This document shows positions 1 through 9,812 of a DNA stretch of 61,635 nt, in pieces; position 1 is the first letter of the stretch; each line of letters opens with the position of its first letter. The stretch covers positions 1-61,635 of the forward strand of contig JAAYPF010000170.1 of the NCBI GenBank assembly GCA_012519925.1. Direction: 5' to 3'. The notes below the pieces were generated by a model. The model ran no database searches. It saw only the letters and a program-made list of their open reading frames with translations, and was not told the DNA's origin. The position numbers were made by a program, and so were the translations under genes. The stretch is from Clostridiaceae bacterium. GTDB taxonomy: Bacteria > Bacillota > Clostridia > Acetivibrionales > Acetivibrionaceae.

Positions 1-211
1 ATGTTGGGATAATGAGACCAGAGAAAGAGCCCGAGTGTGTTGTAAAAGGATATGGTATATATGATGGATTTGGTAATGATTGAAGGTTTGGTTTTTTAAG
101 TCATGAGCGAAGCGAATTTTCTTGGAGCTAATTAAACAAGGTTTAAAACTAGATTTATTTAAGAAAATTATTAATGATATAAAATTAGAAGATATAGTAG
201 GAGGGATAAAA
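1..211. other. window edge, no identifiable gene
   Basis: No complete gene can be supported here. One plus-strand frame is open from base 3 to a TGA at 81-83 and could be the last 26 codons of a gene starting outside the window; I do not recognise the peptide. A second frame is open from 122 into the next gene, but that gene's good ribosome binding site and its family's N-terminus place its start at 212. In related Clostridia a TepA/ClpP-like protease often sits upstream of ylzJ, but nothing here resembles its C-terminus. Confidence 0.4.
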
Positions 212-430
212 GTGATTTTATATTCGATAATTCCTGTAGAGGTGGTTTTTAGAAGCGACAATTATTTAGAGGAATATAATTTTATTGAAGTAGAATATGA
301 GGGAGAACGAATAGAAGTAATACAACTACAGGATAATACTTATAAGGTAAATAGGTTAATAAGTACATCACCAAAGATGTACTTAAATCCAAAGTTAATG
401 CCGGGTAGTATCATTGAAATAGGCTTATAG
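212..430 (+). CDS. YlzJ-like small protein
   Basis: A 72-residue protein of the YlzJ-like family, whose members are about 70 residues long and begin with a short hydrophobic strand followed by a Pro-Val/Leu-Glu segment. This one begins MILYSIIPVEVVF. I chose the GTG at 212 because GGAGGG at 200-205 lies six bases ahead and because this gives the family's normal N-terminus. The frame stays open upstream to a TTG at 122, which has no good site. No enzymatic function is known for the family. It lies 66 bases before ftsK, the usual neighbour in Firmicutes, and may be co-transcribed with it. Confidence 0.7.
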   Translation: MILYSIIPVEVVFRSDNYLEEYNFIEVEYEGERIEVIQLQDNTYKVNRLISTSPKMYLNPKLMPGSIIEIGL

Positions 431-496
431 AAAAAAAAACGAAAGTATGTTATATTAATTGGGTAGTATTTTTCACATTTATGTGGGGGTGTCAAA

Positions 497-2869
497 TTGA
501 GAACCAAGAAAATACAAAAGAAGAAGTATAAGAAAAAGCAAAGTGGTATTTTTAAATATAACCATGAGATTATTGGAATACTAATGCTTGCTTTTGGAGT
601 ACTAATTTTGCTAGGTATTTATATAAAGGGTTCAATAGGAATCTTTGGGGAATCGGTAAAGAGTTTTATTTTAGGTTTTACAGGTCCTGTTGGATTTATT
701 ATACCACCTATCTTAATTGTGTACGGAGTGCTGGTGATTTTCAGGAAAAATACTGTGGGTGTAAATACTAAGATTTTATATATTTCTGTACTTATGATGT
801 TAATAGCAGCATTGATACAGACTGGCTTTTATAGAGAAGAAGAATATATTAATATGAGCATTATGAATTACTTACAAAAATTTTACATCGATGGTACGGA
901 TTTAAGAGGCGGGGGTGTATTTGGCGGAATAGTTAGTATTCCTTTTTTGTTGATGTTTCAAAACCTAGGTACTATTATTATTCTTAGTACTATAGCTATT
1001 ATTGACATAATTCTTTTGACCAATATTTCAGTTGCAGGTATATTAATTAGTATAAAAAATGCTTTATTTAATACATTTAGTAAAGCAAGGGAAAGTATTA
1101 GGCTTTCAGAAGATAAAGAAAGTGAGTCTGAATTTGAGCCGGATATTGTAATGAACGGTAAAAGAATTGAGAAAAGTAAAGTGCTCGATTTTAGTTCTAA
1201 AAAAAGTCCAAATGATACCAAAAACGATAAGAGCAAACCCAATAATCAAATGGGTGAAGTAGTAAAGATTGAGTTTAATGATTTCAAACAAAAGAGCGAT
1301 AATACTGAACATATTACTAAAGAGGTTAAGAAAAAAGAAAGCCATGCCATGGAAATGGAAAAGATTACTGATTCGGTGGATAAAGAAATTAGCGACAAAC
1401 CGAAAATTAATTTGGATTATAAATATCCCGACATCTCACTATTAGAAGATAATAAAGTGGATTCAGGCAATTCTACAAATTTTAGAAATGCAGCACTAAA
1501 GGGAGCAAAAAAACTTGAAGAAACTTTAAATAGCTTTGGAGTGGATGCAAAGGTAATAAATATTAGCAGAGGTCCTGCTGTAACACGTTATGAACTGCAA
1601 CCTAGTCCTGGTGTTAAGGTGAGCAAGATTGTAAATCTTTCCGACGATATTTCATTGAATCTTGCAGCATCCGGCGTTAGAATTGAAGCCCCTATTCCTG
1701 GTAAAGCTGCGATTGGCATAGAAGTACCGAATAAAGAGGTTGAGGCTGTTTTTTTAAAAGAGGTTATTGAGTCGAAAGAGTTTAAGGATAATACATCAAA
1801 GCTTGCATTTTCATTGGGCAAGGATATTTCAGGTCAAAATATGGTGGCGGACATCGGTAAGATGCCCCATTTGCTTGTTGCTGGAGCTACAGGTTCAGGT
1901 AAGAGTGTTTGTATAAACAGTATAATTGTAAGTCTTTTGTATAAGGCAAATCCAAATGAAGTAAAACTGCTAATGGTAGACCCTAAGGTAGTTGAGTTGG
2001 GGATATATAATGGGATACCCCATCTATTAATACCGGTTGTCACTGATGCAAAGAAAGCAGCAGGTGCATTGAATTGGGCTGTTCAGGAGATGGTTAACAG
2101 ATACAAACTTTTTGCAGATAAAGGAGTTCGTGACATTAAAGGCTATAATGCAATAGTGAAGCCTGATGAAGGTGAAGAGCCATTGCCTCAGATTGTAATA
2201 ATAATTGATGAGCTTGCAGACCTGATGATGGTTGCACCAAATGATGTAGAGGATGCTATATGTAGACTTGCTCAAATGGCTAGAGCTGCAGGTATGCACC
2301 TCGTAATAGCTACACAAAGACCATCGGTAGATGTAATTACCGGAGTTATTAAAGCGAATATACCATCAAGAATTGCTTTTTCAGTTTCATCACAGGTGGA
2401 TTCTAGAACTATCCTAGACATGGCCGGGGCGGAGAAATTGCTCGGTAAAGGTGATATGTTGTTTTATCCAGTTGGAGAACCAAAACCTATCAGAGTAAAG
2501 GGTACATTTGTCTCAGATAAAGAAGTTGAAAGAGTTGTGGAATATATCAAGGCACAAGGTGTTGCTGAATATAATGAAAACATTATTGAGGAAATAAATA
2601 GTGAGAAGGAAACTCAGAAGGAAGATTCTAGCGATAATGACGAGCTTCTTCCTCAAGCTATAGAATTGGTTGTTGAGGCTGGACAGGCATCGGTATCTCT
2701 TATACAGAGGAAGTTTAAAGTAGGTTATGCAAGGGCTGCGAGAATTGTTGACCAGATGGAGGCTAGGGGTATTGTTGGTGGATTTGAAGGTAGTAAGCCA
2801 AGACAAGTCTTGATAACTAAACAGCAATGGTATGAAATGAATATGAGAACTGAAGTTGGCTCTGAGTAG
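497..2869 (+). CDS. ftsK: DNA translocase FtsK/SpoIIIE
   Basis: A 790-residue membrane-anchored, ATP-driven DNA pump that clears or packages chromosomal DNA at the division or sporulation septum. The first ~190 residues hold hydrophobic segments (about 21-43, 50-82, 92-112 and 138-186) that make the membrane anchor. A charged low-complexity linker follows (about 195-310). The RecA-like motor has Walker A GATGSGKS at about 462-469 and Walker B IIIIDELADLM near 570. The last ~70 residues form the gamma winged helix that reads KOPS/SRS-type DNA (GYARAARIVDQMEARGIVG). The TTG start at 497 follows GGGGGTG at 484-490. Whether it serves vegetative division, sporulation or both cannot be told from sequence. 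Confidence 0.95.
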   Translation: MRTKKIQKKKYKKKQSGIFKYNHEIIGILMLAFGVLILLGIYIKGSIGIFGESVKSFILGFTGPVGFIIPPILIVYGVLVIFRKNTVGVNTKILYISVLMMLIAALIQTGFYREEEYINMSIMNYLQKFYIDGTDLRGGGVFGGIVSIPFLLMFQNLGTIIILSTIAIIDIILLTNISVAGILISIKNALFNTFSKARESIRLSEDKESESEFEPDIVMNGKRIEKSKVLDFSSKKSPNDTKNDKSKPNNQMGEVVKIEFNDFKQKSDNTEHITKEVKKKESHAMEMEKITDSVDKEISDKPKINLDYKYPDISLLEDNKVDSGNSTNFRNAALKGAKKLEETLNSFGVDAKVINISRGPAVTRYELQPSPGVKVSKIVNLSDDISLNLAASGVRIEAPIPGKAAIGIEVPNKEVEAVFLKEVIESKEFKDNTSKLAFSLGKDISGQNMVADIGKMPHLLVAGATGSGKSVCINSIIVSLLYKANPNEVKLLMVDPKVVELGIYNGIPHLLIPVVTDAKKAAGALNWAVQEMVNRYKLFADKGVRDIKGYNAIVKPDEGEEPLPQIVIIIDELADLMMVAPNDVEDAICRLAQMARAAGMHLVIATQRPSVDVITGVIKANIPSRIAFSVSSQVDSRTILDMAGAEKLLGKGDMLFYPVGEPKPIRVKGTFVSDKEVERVVEYIKAQGVAEYNENIIEEINSEKETQKEDSSDNDELLPQAIELVVEAGQASVSLIQRKFKVGYARAARIVDQMEARGIVGGFEGSKPRQVLITKQQWYEMNMRTEVGSE

Positions 2870-2913
2870 CGTTTTTATCATAGATATGTTTTGAAAAAGA
2901 TTTTTAAATGAGT

Positions 2914-2962
2914 AAATACAGTTATAACAACTGTATTTGCAAGCTTGAAGCTTAAATTTTTT
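2914..2962 (+). terminator. putative terminator after ftsK
   Basis: A perfect 10-bp stem (AAATACAGTT / AACTGTATTT, loop ATAAC) lies 45 bases after the ftsK stop. A run of six T at 2957-2962 follows after an 18-base spacer containing two AAGCTT motifs. The gap between stem and T-run is longer than normal, so the call is moderate. Confidence 0.45.
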
Positions 2963-3071
2963 AACATACGAATCAGTATATATTTTGCAATACCTAAAAT
3001 TAATGAAAATGTTATTGTAAAATTTATAGTAAACATTATTAAATAAAATTTGAGAAACTAGGTGTAAATCA

Positions 3072-5192
3072 ATGGCTTTTTTACCGGTAACAAGACAGGA
3101 TATGGAAGACAGAGGATGGGACGAACTGGATTTTTTATATATAAGTGGGGATGCGTATGTTGATCATCCAAGTTTTGGACATGCTATTATTACAAGATTA
3201 TTAGAAAGTGAAGGCTATAGAGTAGGGATTGTTGCTCAACCCGATTGGAGAAGTGATCATGACTTTATGATGTTAGGACGACCTAAACTTGGTGTGCTAG
3301 TATCTTCGGGAGTTATAGATTCAATGGTTAATCACTATACTGCCAGTAAGAAAACCAGAAGTGATGATTTGTATTCGCCTGGAGGAAAAGCTCATAAAAG
3401 ACCTGACAGAGCAGTAATTGTTTATACAAATAAAGTAAGGGAGCTCTTTAAAGAAGTTCCAATCATAATTGGAGGACTAGAAGCTAGCTTAAGACGATTT
3501 GCCCATTATGACTATTGGGACAACAAAGTCAGAAGATCGATTTTAGCGGATTCAAAAGCAGATCTGTTAATCTATGGTATGGGAGAGAAGCCTATTTTGG
3601 AAATTGCCAAAAGGTTAAATGAAGGTGAAGCTGTAAGTCAGATTCAGGATGTAAGAGGAACTGCATACATCAATAGCTTTGAAAATCTTCCAGAGTATAT
3701 AAAAAAATCCGTATTGGGTAAATCAAATAAAAGTATTTCATTACTCCCGTCTTTTGAAGATGTGTCGAAGAATAAGAAGAAATATGCAGAGGCTTTTATT
3801 ATACAATACAATGAACAGGATCCGTTTACAGGCAATACTTTAATTCAAAAGCATGCTGACCGCTATCTTGTTCAGAATCCACCGGTTATGCCTATGAACG
3901 AAAAGGAAATGGATAGAGTTTATTCACTTCCCTATGAGAGAACTTACCATCCCATGTACCAAGATGAAGGTGGAATTCCAGCAATAAACGAAGTGGAGTT
4001 TAGTATAACCAGTCATAGAGGTTGCTATGGAGGGTGTTCCTTCTGTGCTTTAAATTTCCATCAGGGAAGAATTATTCAAAAGCGTAGCCACAGTTCAATT
4101 ATAAATGAGGCAAAAAAGATAATATGGCATCCCGGGTTTAAAGGATATATACATGACGTTGGTGGACCTACTGCGAATTTTAGAAATAAAGCATGCAAAA
4201 AACAGACTACAAAAGGTGTGTGTAAAGATAGACAGTGTCTTCATCCTGAACCGTGCAAAAATCTAATAGTGGATCACAGTGAATACTTATCTCTTTTAAG
4301 AAAATTGCGAGAGATACCGGAAATAAAAAAAGTATTTATACGATCTGGTATTAGATACGATTATCTTATGCTGGATAAAAATGATGACTTTTTCTATGAG
4401 CTTTGTGAACACCATGTAAGTGGACAGCTCAAGGTTGCACCGGAACATGTAGTTGATAGGGTATTGAAAAAGATGGGTAAGCCCCAAAGAAAAGTATATG
4501 ACAGGTTTGTAAAAAAGTTTTATGAAATCAACAAGAAGATTAATAAAGAGCAGTATTTAGTACCATACTTAATTTCAAGTCATCCTGGAAGTGATATAAA
4601 TGCTGCAATTGAACTTGCACTTTACTTAAAGGAAATGAATTATACACCACAGCAGGTGCAGGATTTTTATCCAACGCCAGGAACTTTGTCAACTTGTATG
4701 TTTTATACAGAGCTTGATCCTAGGACAATGAAAAAGGTTTATGTACCGAAAACTCCAAAGGAAAAGGCAATGCAGAGGGCTTTACTTCAATACAGAAAGA
4801 AAGAAAACTATAAGCTTGTGTATGAAGCTCTTAAAACAGCCAACAGAGAAGATTTGATAGGCTTTGGTAGAAACTGCCTAATAAGACCTTTGAGAAATGG
4901 AAGGTATGCTTTTTCACAAGAAAGTGAGAAAAGGCACAAAACGGAATATGCTAGGGGAGATAAAGGTAATAAAAAGAAAATCACAGCAAAAAACAAGGCA
5001 GAAGATAATAGGAAAAACAAGGCTGTGAAGAATAATGGTAAGAAAGCTGCAAATAAAAATGCCTATAAAAGAACAGATCAAATGGATAATATGAAGAATA
5101 CAAAAAAGAATATGCAGGATAAAAAAGTTGATTACAAAAACCAAAAGAACAAAAGTAAAAACAAATCAAAAAAATTGACAAGAAAAGTTTAA
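3072..5192 (+). CDS. YgiQ-family radical SAM protein
   Basis: A 706-residue radical SAM protein of the YgiQ family, whose substrate is unknown. The N-terminal ~290 residues are the family domain (starts with the typical [19 protein letters not shown]). The iron-sulfur motif CYGGCSFC (CxxxCxxC) is near residue 318. A conserved Cys cluster ([22 protein letters not shown]) follows the radical SAM core. Residues from about 620 to the end form a Lys/Asn-rich, probably disordered tail, common in YgiQ proteins of AT-rich genomes. The ATG at 3072 has only a weak upstream AGGTG. It stands alone between ftsK and folD. Confidence 0.9.
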   Translation: MAFLPVTRQDMEDRGWDELDFLYISGDAYVDHPSFGHAIITRLLESEGYRVGIVAQPDWRSDHDFMMLGRPKLGVLVSSGVIDSMVNHYTASKKTRSDDLYSPGGKAHKRPDRAVIVYTNKVRELFKEVPIIIGGLEASLRRFAHYDYWDNKVRRSILADSKADLLIYGMGEKPILEIAKRLNEGEAVSQIQDVRGTAYINSFENLPEYIKKSVLGKSNKSISLLPSFEDVSKNKKKYAEAFIIQYNEQDPFTGNTLIQKHADRYLVQNPPVMPMNEKEMDRVYSLPYERTYHPMYQDEGGIPAINEVEFSITSHRGCYGGCSFCALNFHQGRIIQKRSHSSIINEAKKIIWHPGFKGYIHDVGGPTANFRNKACKKQTTKGVCKDRQCLHPEPCKNLIVDHSEYLSLLRKLREIPEIKKVFIRSGIRYDYLMLDKNDDFFYELCEHHVSGQLKVAPEHVVDRVLKKMGKPQRKVYDRFVKKFYEINKKINKEQYLVPYLISSHPGSDINAAIELALYLKEMNYTPQQVQDFYPTPGTLSTCMFYTELDPRTMKKVYVPKTPKEKAMQRALLQYRKKENYKLVYEALKTANREDLIGFGRNCLIRPLRNGRYAFSQESEKRHKTEYARGDKGNKKKITAKNKAEDNRKNKAVKNNGKKAANKNAYKRTDQMDNMKNTKKNMQDKKVDYKNQKNKSKNKSKKLTRKV

Positions 5193-5242
5193 TAAAATAA
5201 AATGTTAGTTGTTGAAAAAACAATTCAGAAAGGTAGATAAAA

Positions 5243-6103
5243 ATGAGTGCGAGGGTATTAAACGGTAAAGAATTGGCAACAAAAATAAAAGGGGAATTAA
5301 GGCAGACGGTTGATGAAATCAAAAAGAAAAATATTCATCCCGGATTGGCTGTTGTAATAGTTGGAAATGATCCTGCTTCTAGAGTGTATGTAAATTCAAA
5401 GAAAAAGGCCTGTGAAGAGATAGGAATTGAATCCTTTGAGTATGCACTAGAGGAGAACATTAAGGAAGAGGAGCTAATTGAACTTATCCTTAAATTGAAT
5501 AAAGACGATAAGGTAGATGGAATACTCGTGCAGTTACCGCTTCCAAAACATATTGATGAGGAGAAGGTTATTCTTGCCATTGATAGTTCTAAGGATGTGG
5601 ATGCGTTTCATCCTGAAAACGTTGGAAGACTAATGACAGGTAACCCTCAATTTCTTCCCTGTACTCCAGCAGGTGTAATGGAGCTTATTAAAGAGTCGGG
5701 TATTGAAATTGCTGGAAAAGAATGTGTTATTGTAGGAAGAAGTAATATTGTTGGTAAGCCTCAATCTATGTTACTTTTAGCAGAACACGGCACAGTAACT
5801 ATTTGTCACTCTAGAACAAAAAACCTTGAGGAAGTAATAAAAAGAGCCGATATATTAGTTGCGGCTGTTGGAAGACCTGAAATGATAAAGGGAAGCAGTA
5901 TTAAGCCGGGAGCTGTTGTAATTGATGTGGGAATAAATCGCCTTGAGAATAAGAAGCTTGTTGGAGATGTTGAGTATCAATCATGTAGCGGTGTTGCTTC
6001 TGCAATTACTCCTGTACCTGGGGGAGTTGGGCCTATGACAATTGCAATGTTAATGAAGAACACCGTAAGAGCAGCTATTGCAGCGGCTGAAAGAAAGGGA
6101 TAA
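5243..6103 (+). CDS. folD: methylenetetrahydrofolate dehydrogenase / cyclohydrolase
   Basis: A 286-residue bifunctional FolD enzyme. It oxidises 5,10-methylene-THF to methenyl-THF with NADP and hydrolyses that to 10-formyl-THF, supplying one-carbon units for purines and initiator formyl-Met. The active-site tyrosine and lysine lie in YVNSKKKAC (Tyr49, Lys53). The Rossmann motif GRSNIVGKPQS and the signature PVPGGVGPMT are intact, and the length is typical. AAGGTAG before the ATG serves as ribosome binding site. The next gene starts four bases after the stop, so the two are probably co-translated. GlyA, which makes methylene-THF, is encoded at 46.1 kb. Confidence 0.97.
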   Translation: MSARVLNGKELATKIKGELRQTVDEIKKKNIHPGLAVVIVGNDPASRVYVNSKKKACEEIGIESFEYALEENIKEEELIELILKLNKDDKVDGILVQLPLPKHIDEEKVILAIDSSKDVDAFHPENVGRLMTGNPQFLPCTPAGVMELIKESGIEIAGKECVIVGRSNIVGKPQSMLLLAEHGTVTICHSRTKNLEEVIKRADILVAAVGRPEMIKGSSIKPGAVVIDVGINRLENKKLVGDVEYQSCSGVASAITPVPGGVGPMTIAMLMKNTVRAAIAAAERKG

Positions 6104-6106
6104 AAA

Positions 6107-6787
6107 TTGGAAGAAAGCATTATTCGGGATTATCATGAACAATTGCTTAAAATAAAGAGCAGGCATGAAGAGGCGAAGATTCATTTTTACAATCAAAAGG
6201 GTAAAAGAGAACAGCTTTTCGAACAAAAATCCACTTTGGAGAAGTCTTTGCAAAAAGCGTTGGATAATATTGATATACTCGAAAAAGTTAAGGTTCTGCT
6301 TCAAAGGGTTTCAGAATTTGCGAGAGAACAATCTAGAATTCAGATTGAGGCTTTAGTTACTAATTGTCTTCAGTACATATTTGATGCAAGTCTTGAGTTT
6401 AAGATTGAGATCAATGAGGTTAGGGGAAGACCTGAAGCTGAGTTTTATGTGATTAGCAAATACGGTGGTACCGAAATAAAAACAAAACCCCAAGATGCAA
6501 GGGGTGGAGGTGTAATAGATATTATATCTCTTGCAATAAGGATTGCTATGCTAGAATGCAGTAATCTTGACAACAAAGGTCCTATTATTCTAGATGAACC
6601 TGCAAAGCATGTAAGCGACGATTATATAAATCAGGTAGCTGAATTCTTGAAGCAGGTTACGCAAATGTTTAATAGACAGGTTATAATGGTAACTCACAAC
6701 AGGCATTTGAGCGAAATGGCTGATAAGTGGTATCGGATTGAAATGAGCGATGGTGTTAGTGTGATTGCAAATGAGGGTATAAACTAA
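6107..6787 (+). CDS. SMC/Rad50-like ATPase fragment without Walker A
   Basis: A 226-residue protein resembling the C-terminal half of an SMC/RecF/Rad50-type ATPase. Residues ~1-80 are charged and helical (likely coiled coil). Then come a signature-like segment (ARGGGVIDIISLAIRIAML, ~130-150), Walker B with catalytic acid (PIILDEPAKHVSD) and a switch histidine (MVTHNRHLSEMADKW). No P-loop is present, and there is no upstream coding sequence that could supply one because folD ends four bases earlier. The TTG at 6107 uses AAGGGA inside the folD 3' end. It may pair with a Walker-A-bearing partner elsewhere or act without ATP hydrolysis. Its role is unknown. Confidence 0.7.
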   Translation: MEESIIRDYHEQLLKIKSRHEEAKIHFYNQKGKREQLFEQKSTLEKSLQKALDNIDILEKVKVLLQRVSEFAREQSRIQIEALVTNCLQYIFDASLEFKIEINEVRGRPEAEFYVISKYGGTEIKTKPQDARGGGVIDIISLAIRIAMLECSNLDNKGPIILDEPAKHVSDDYINQVAEFLKQVTQMFNRQVIMVTHNRHLSEMADKWYRIEMSDGVSVIANEGIN

Positions 6788-6950
6788 TTAGGGACAGCGA
6801 TTAGGTCTGATTCTTAGAGAATAATGTAGCTAGCTGTTAAGATTCAATCTTGACATAAAATTTAAAAAAGTTTAAAATAAAAAAAGTACTAAAAGTGCCT
6901 ACAATTTATGAATTAATGTAATTTGACCATTGAAAACTGAATACTAGGAG

Positions 6951-8543
6951 GTGTGTGCCATTCCAGGATTATTATTAATTGGTTTAGGAATTGGATTGCT
7001 AATCGCAGCAATTGGAATAATTGTTGCTTCAGGAATAAGTTCCCGAAAAGGATTCCAAAAAGGATTCGAAGAGAGAAAGAAGAAAGCTGAAGCCGAGATT
7101 GGTAGTGCAGAGCAAGAAGCGAAGAGGATTTTAAGTGAGGCACAAAAGAACGCTGAAGGCAAAAAGAGAGAAGTGCTACTTGAGGCTAAAGAAGAGATTC
7201 ACAAAAGTAGAGTTGAGCTTGATAGGGAGATTAAAGACAGAAGAAACGAAATTCTAAGACAAGAAAGAAGATTGGTACAAAAGGAAGAGTCTTTGGACAA
7301 GAAGGTTGAAGCACTCGAACAAAAAGATGAAGTGCTAAACAAAAAGACCAAAGAGATTCAAGAGTTGCATGACAAGACTGTTGAGCTTCAAAAACAACAG
7401 CTCGAAGAACTAGAGAGAATATCTGGTATGTCGGTTGAAGATGCAAAAGTAGTACTCTTGAGAAATGTAGAAGATGAAGTAAGACATGAAATGGCAATGC
7501 TCGTTAAGGAAATTGAGCATAAGGCAAAGGAAGAAGCAGAAGGTAAGGCAAAGAACATAGTTGCACTGGCTATACAAAAATGTGCGGCTGACCATGTATC
7601 AGAAGTTACAGTTTCGGTTGTTCCACTTCCTAATGATGAAATGAAGGGTAGAATTATCGGACGTGAAGGAAGAAATATCAGAACTCTTGAGACTTTAACA
7701 GGAATTGATTTGATTATCGATGATACTCCAGAAGCAGTAATATTGTCAGGATTTGATCCGATAAGAAGAGAAGTTGCTAGAATAACCTTAGAGAAGCTGA
7801 TACTTGACGGAAGAATTCATCCAGCAAGAATTGAAGAAATGGTGGAAAAGGCAAAGAAAGAAGTTGAAAACACCATTCGTCAGGAAGGTGACAATGCTAC
7901 CTTTGAGACAGGAGTGCATGGTTTGCATCCTGAGATTGTAAGATTGTTGGGTAAGTTAAGGTATAGAACTAGTTATGGCCAGAACGTCCTTAACCACTCC
8001 ATAGAAGTTGCACATTTAGCCGGAATGATGGCTGCAGAGCTTGGCGTAGATGTTGCATTAGCAAAGAGAGCAGGCTTGTTGCATGATATAGGAAAAGCTG
8101 TTGATCATGAGATTGAAGGCTCACATGTAACAATAGGGGCTGATCTTGCTAAGAAGTATAAGGAAAGTAATGAAGTTATCAGTGCAATAGCTTCACATCA
8201 TGGTGATATAGAGGCTACAAGCATTGTTGCAGTATTAATTCAAGCAGCAGATTCAATTTCAGCTGCAAGACCTGGAGCAAGAAGAGAATCTCTTGAGTCA
8301 TACATTAAGAGACTTGAGAAGTTGGAAGAGATTGCGAATTCTTTCCAAGGTGTAGAAAAGTGCTTTGCAATTCAAGCAGGAAGAGAAGTACGAATCATGG
8401 TTAAATCTGATGAAGTACCTGATAATGAAATTGCTTTAGTTGCAAGGGAAATTGTTAAGAAAATCGAAAGCGAACTGGATTATCCAGGTCAGATTAAAGT
8501 AAATGTGATAAGAGAAACAAGATTTATTGAGTATGCAAAATAA
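6951..8543 (+). CDS. rny: ribonuclease Y
   Basis: A ~530-residue RNase Y, the membrane-anchored endonuclease that starts mRNA decay. Domains in order: an N-terminal transmembrane helix ([20 protein letters not shown]), a long coiled coil (~40-200), a KH RNA-binding domain with [15 protein letters not shown] (~225), and an HD phosphohydrolase domain with [11 protein letters not shown] and [12 protein letters not shown] (~345-390). The start is uncertain. GTG at 6951 overlaps the AGGAGG at 6946-6951, whereas an ATT at 6960 in the same frame has ideal eight-base spacing. Coordinates use the GTG. The ymdB-spoVS genes follow, as in Bacillus. Confidence 0.95.
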   Translation: MCAIPGLLLIGLGIGLLIAAIGIIVASGISSRKGFQKGFEERKKKAEAEIGSAEQEAKRILSEAQKNAEGKKREVLLEAKEEIHKSRVELDREIKDRRNEILRQERRLVQKEESLDKKVEALEQKDEVLNKKTKEIQELHDKTVELQKQQLEELERISGMSVEDAKVVLLRNVEDEVRHEMAMLVKEIEHKAKEEAEGKAKNIVALAIQKCAADHVSEVTVSVVPLPNDEMKGRIIGREGRNIRTLETLTGIDLIIDDTPEAVILSGFDPIRREVARITLEKLILDGRIHPARIEEMVEKAKKEVENTIRQEGDNATFETGVHGLHPEIVRLLGKLRYRTSYGQNVLNHSIEVAHLAGMMAAELGVDVALAKRAGLLHDIGKAVDHEIEGSHVTIGADLAKKYKESNEVISAIASHHGDIEATSIVAVLIQAADSISAARPGARRESLESYIKRLEKLEEIANSFQGVEKCFAIQAGREVRIMVKSDEVPDNEIALVAREIVKKIESELDYPGQIKVNVIRETRFIEYAK

Positions 8544-8568
8544 TTATATTCTTATATAATTGGTATAG

Positions 8569-8590
8569 AAAGCGTGGCAACACGCTTTTT
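8569..8590 (+). terminator. Rho-independent terminator after rny
   Basis: An 8-bp stem AAAGCGTG / CACGCTTT with GCAA tetraloop, ending in T residues, lies 25 bases after the rny stop and before ymdB. It suggests partial attenuation between the two genes. Confidence 0.8.
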
Positions 8591-8644
8591 ATGCTTATAC
8601 GGGACTTTTTAAGGTCTATACACAGAAATGGAGGATATTCAGCT

Positions 8645-9427
8645 TTGAACATATTGTTTATTGGTGACATTGTAGGTAATCCAGGACGAAAAGCAGCAAA
8701 AGAGATGATACAAAGATTAAAAAGAGAACGTCAGATCGATTTTTGTATAGTTAATGGCGAAAATTCAGCAGGAGGTAGCGGAATTACATATGTTGTGGCT
8801 CAGGAATTATACAAATCTGGGGTTGATGCAATTACACTTGGAAACCATACATGGTCAAAAAGGGAGATTACTAATTTTATTGAATCAGACAAATGCATTG
8901 TTAGACCGGCTAATTATCCAGAAGAATTGCCTGGAAGAGGTAGAACCGTCATAGCTAATGATAAAGGCAAAATTGGTGTTTTAAACCTTATGGGACGTGT
9001 ATACATGGATAGCATAGATTGTCCCTTTAAGGCAGCAGATAGGGAACTTATTGAGCTTAAGACAGAAGTAAAGGTTATCTTAGTAGATATTCATGCGGAG
9101 GCGACATCAGAGAAATGTGCACTAGCATGGCATCTTGACGGCAGGGTAAGCTGTGTTTTAGGCACTCATACCCATGTACAGACAGCGGATGAAAGAATTT
9201 TACCTTGCGGAACTGCGTTTATTTCGGATGTGGGTATGACAGGACCTCATGAAGGTATCATCGGTGTGAATAGAGAGATAGTAATAAACAAGTTTTTAAC
9301 CCATATGCCAAACAGATTTGAAATTGCCCATGGTTCAGTACAATTTAATGCTGTATACCTTGAAGTTGACGAAATTACAGGTAAGACCAAAAAGATTGAA
9401 AGAATAAATACAATAATGGACCATTAG
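8645..9427 (+). CDS. ymdB: YmdB-family metallophosphoesterase
   Basis: A 260-residue di-metal phosphoesterase of the TIGR00282/YmdB family; the Bacillus protein hydrolyses cyclic nucleotides in vitro and influences biofilm versus motility choice. Metal-binding motifs are visible: GDIVGNPGR at the N-terminus, NGENSAGGSG, GNHTWSK, DIHAEATSEK and GTHTHVQTAD. I chose TTG at 8645 because GGAGG at 8630-8634 lies ten bases ahead and the protein then begins MNILFIGDIVG, as in the family. The frame is open further upstream to an ATG at 8591, but that would overlap the rny terminator. It sits between rny and spoVS, the usual neighbours. Confidence 0.92.
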   Translation: MNILFIGDIVGNPGRKAAKEMIQRLKRERQIDFCIVNGENSAGGSGITYVVAQELYKSGVDAITLGNHTWSKREITNFIESDKCIVRPANYPEELPGRGRTVIANDKGKIGVLNLMGRVYMDSIDCPFKAADRELIELKTEVKVILVDIHAEATSEKCALAWHLDGRVSCVLGTHTHVQTADERILPCGTAFISDVGMTGPHEGIIGVNREIVINKFLTHMPNRFEIAHGSVQFNAVYLEVDEITGKTKKIERINTIMDH

Positions 9428-9441
9428 TGTTGGATGTAAAA

Positions 9442-9469
9442 AGAGGATTTTACTTCCCCTATGTAGAAT
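9442..9469 (+). promoter_or_regulatory. sigma-H-type promoter of spoVS
   Basis: The -35 element AGAGGATTT (9442-9450), a 12-base spacer and the -10 element GTAGAAT (9463-9469) match the Bacillus sigma-H consensus (RnAGGAwWW, 11-12 bases, RnnGAAT) at every defined position. The spoVS start follows 33 bases later. In Bacillus subtilis spoVS is a known sigma-H gene, which supports the call. Confidence 0.8.
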
Positions 9470-9502
9470 ATATTAATATAAAGTTGAAGGGGGAACAAAT
9501 CT

Positions 9503-9769
9503 ATGGACATATTGAAGGTATCAGCAAAATCAAGTCCAAATTCTATTGCGGGAGCGATTGCGGGTTTTGTCAAGGAGAAAGGTGCCGTTGAGATTCAAGC
9601 TATTGGTGCTGGAGCATTAAACCAAGCTATCAAAGCAGTAGCTATTGCGAGAGGTTTTGTTGCCCCATTAGGTATTGAATTGATATGTATACCAGCCTTT
9701 ACAGAGGTGGTAATTGACGGTGAGGAAAAGACAGCGATAAAGCTAATAATTGAACCAAGAACTAATTAG
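9503..9769 (+). CDS. spoVS: stage V sporulation protein S
   Basis: An 88-residue SpoVS protein, a small Alba-like DNA/RNA-binding-fold protein needed for normal coat assembly and for passage beyond stage V of sporulation in Bacillus. The sequence (MDILKVSAKSSPNSIAGAIA at the start, ending IKLIIEPRTN) is nearly invariant across the family and the length is exact. GGGGGAAC precedes the ATG. It has its own sigma-H-type promoter and a strong terminator, so it can be expressed independently of rny-ymdB at the onset of sporulation. Confidence 0.97.
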   Translation: MDILKVSAKSSPNSIAGAIAGFVKEKGAVEIQAIGAGALNQAIKAVAIARGFVAPLGIELICIPAFTEVVIDGEEKTAIKLIIEPRTN

Positions 9770-9780
9770 ATGAAATAACA

Positions 9781-9812
9781 AATGACCTTATGTAATTTAG
9801 GGTCATTTTTTT
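9781..9812 (+). terminator. Rho-independent terminator of spoVS
   Basis: A 7-bp stem AATGACC / GGTCATT followed by a run of seven T (9806-9812). The T-run merges directly into the first copy of the dispersed repeat. Confidence 0.9.

Noticed and set aside
90-120. GAGCGAAGCGAATTTTC as another copy of the dispersed repeat
   Set aside because: Only about 13 bases resemble the hairpin 1 region, there is no preceding terminator and no hairpin 2. The same applies to AAGCGAAGACGTGAAAGG near 13923.
122-211. N-terminal extension of the YlzJ-like protein from TTG 122
   Set aside because: It lacks a ribosome binding site, and the family protein starts at the equivalent of GTG 212, which has a strong site.
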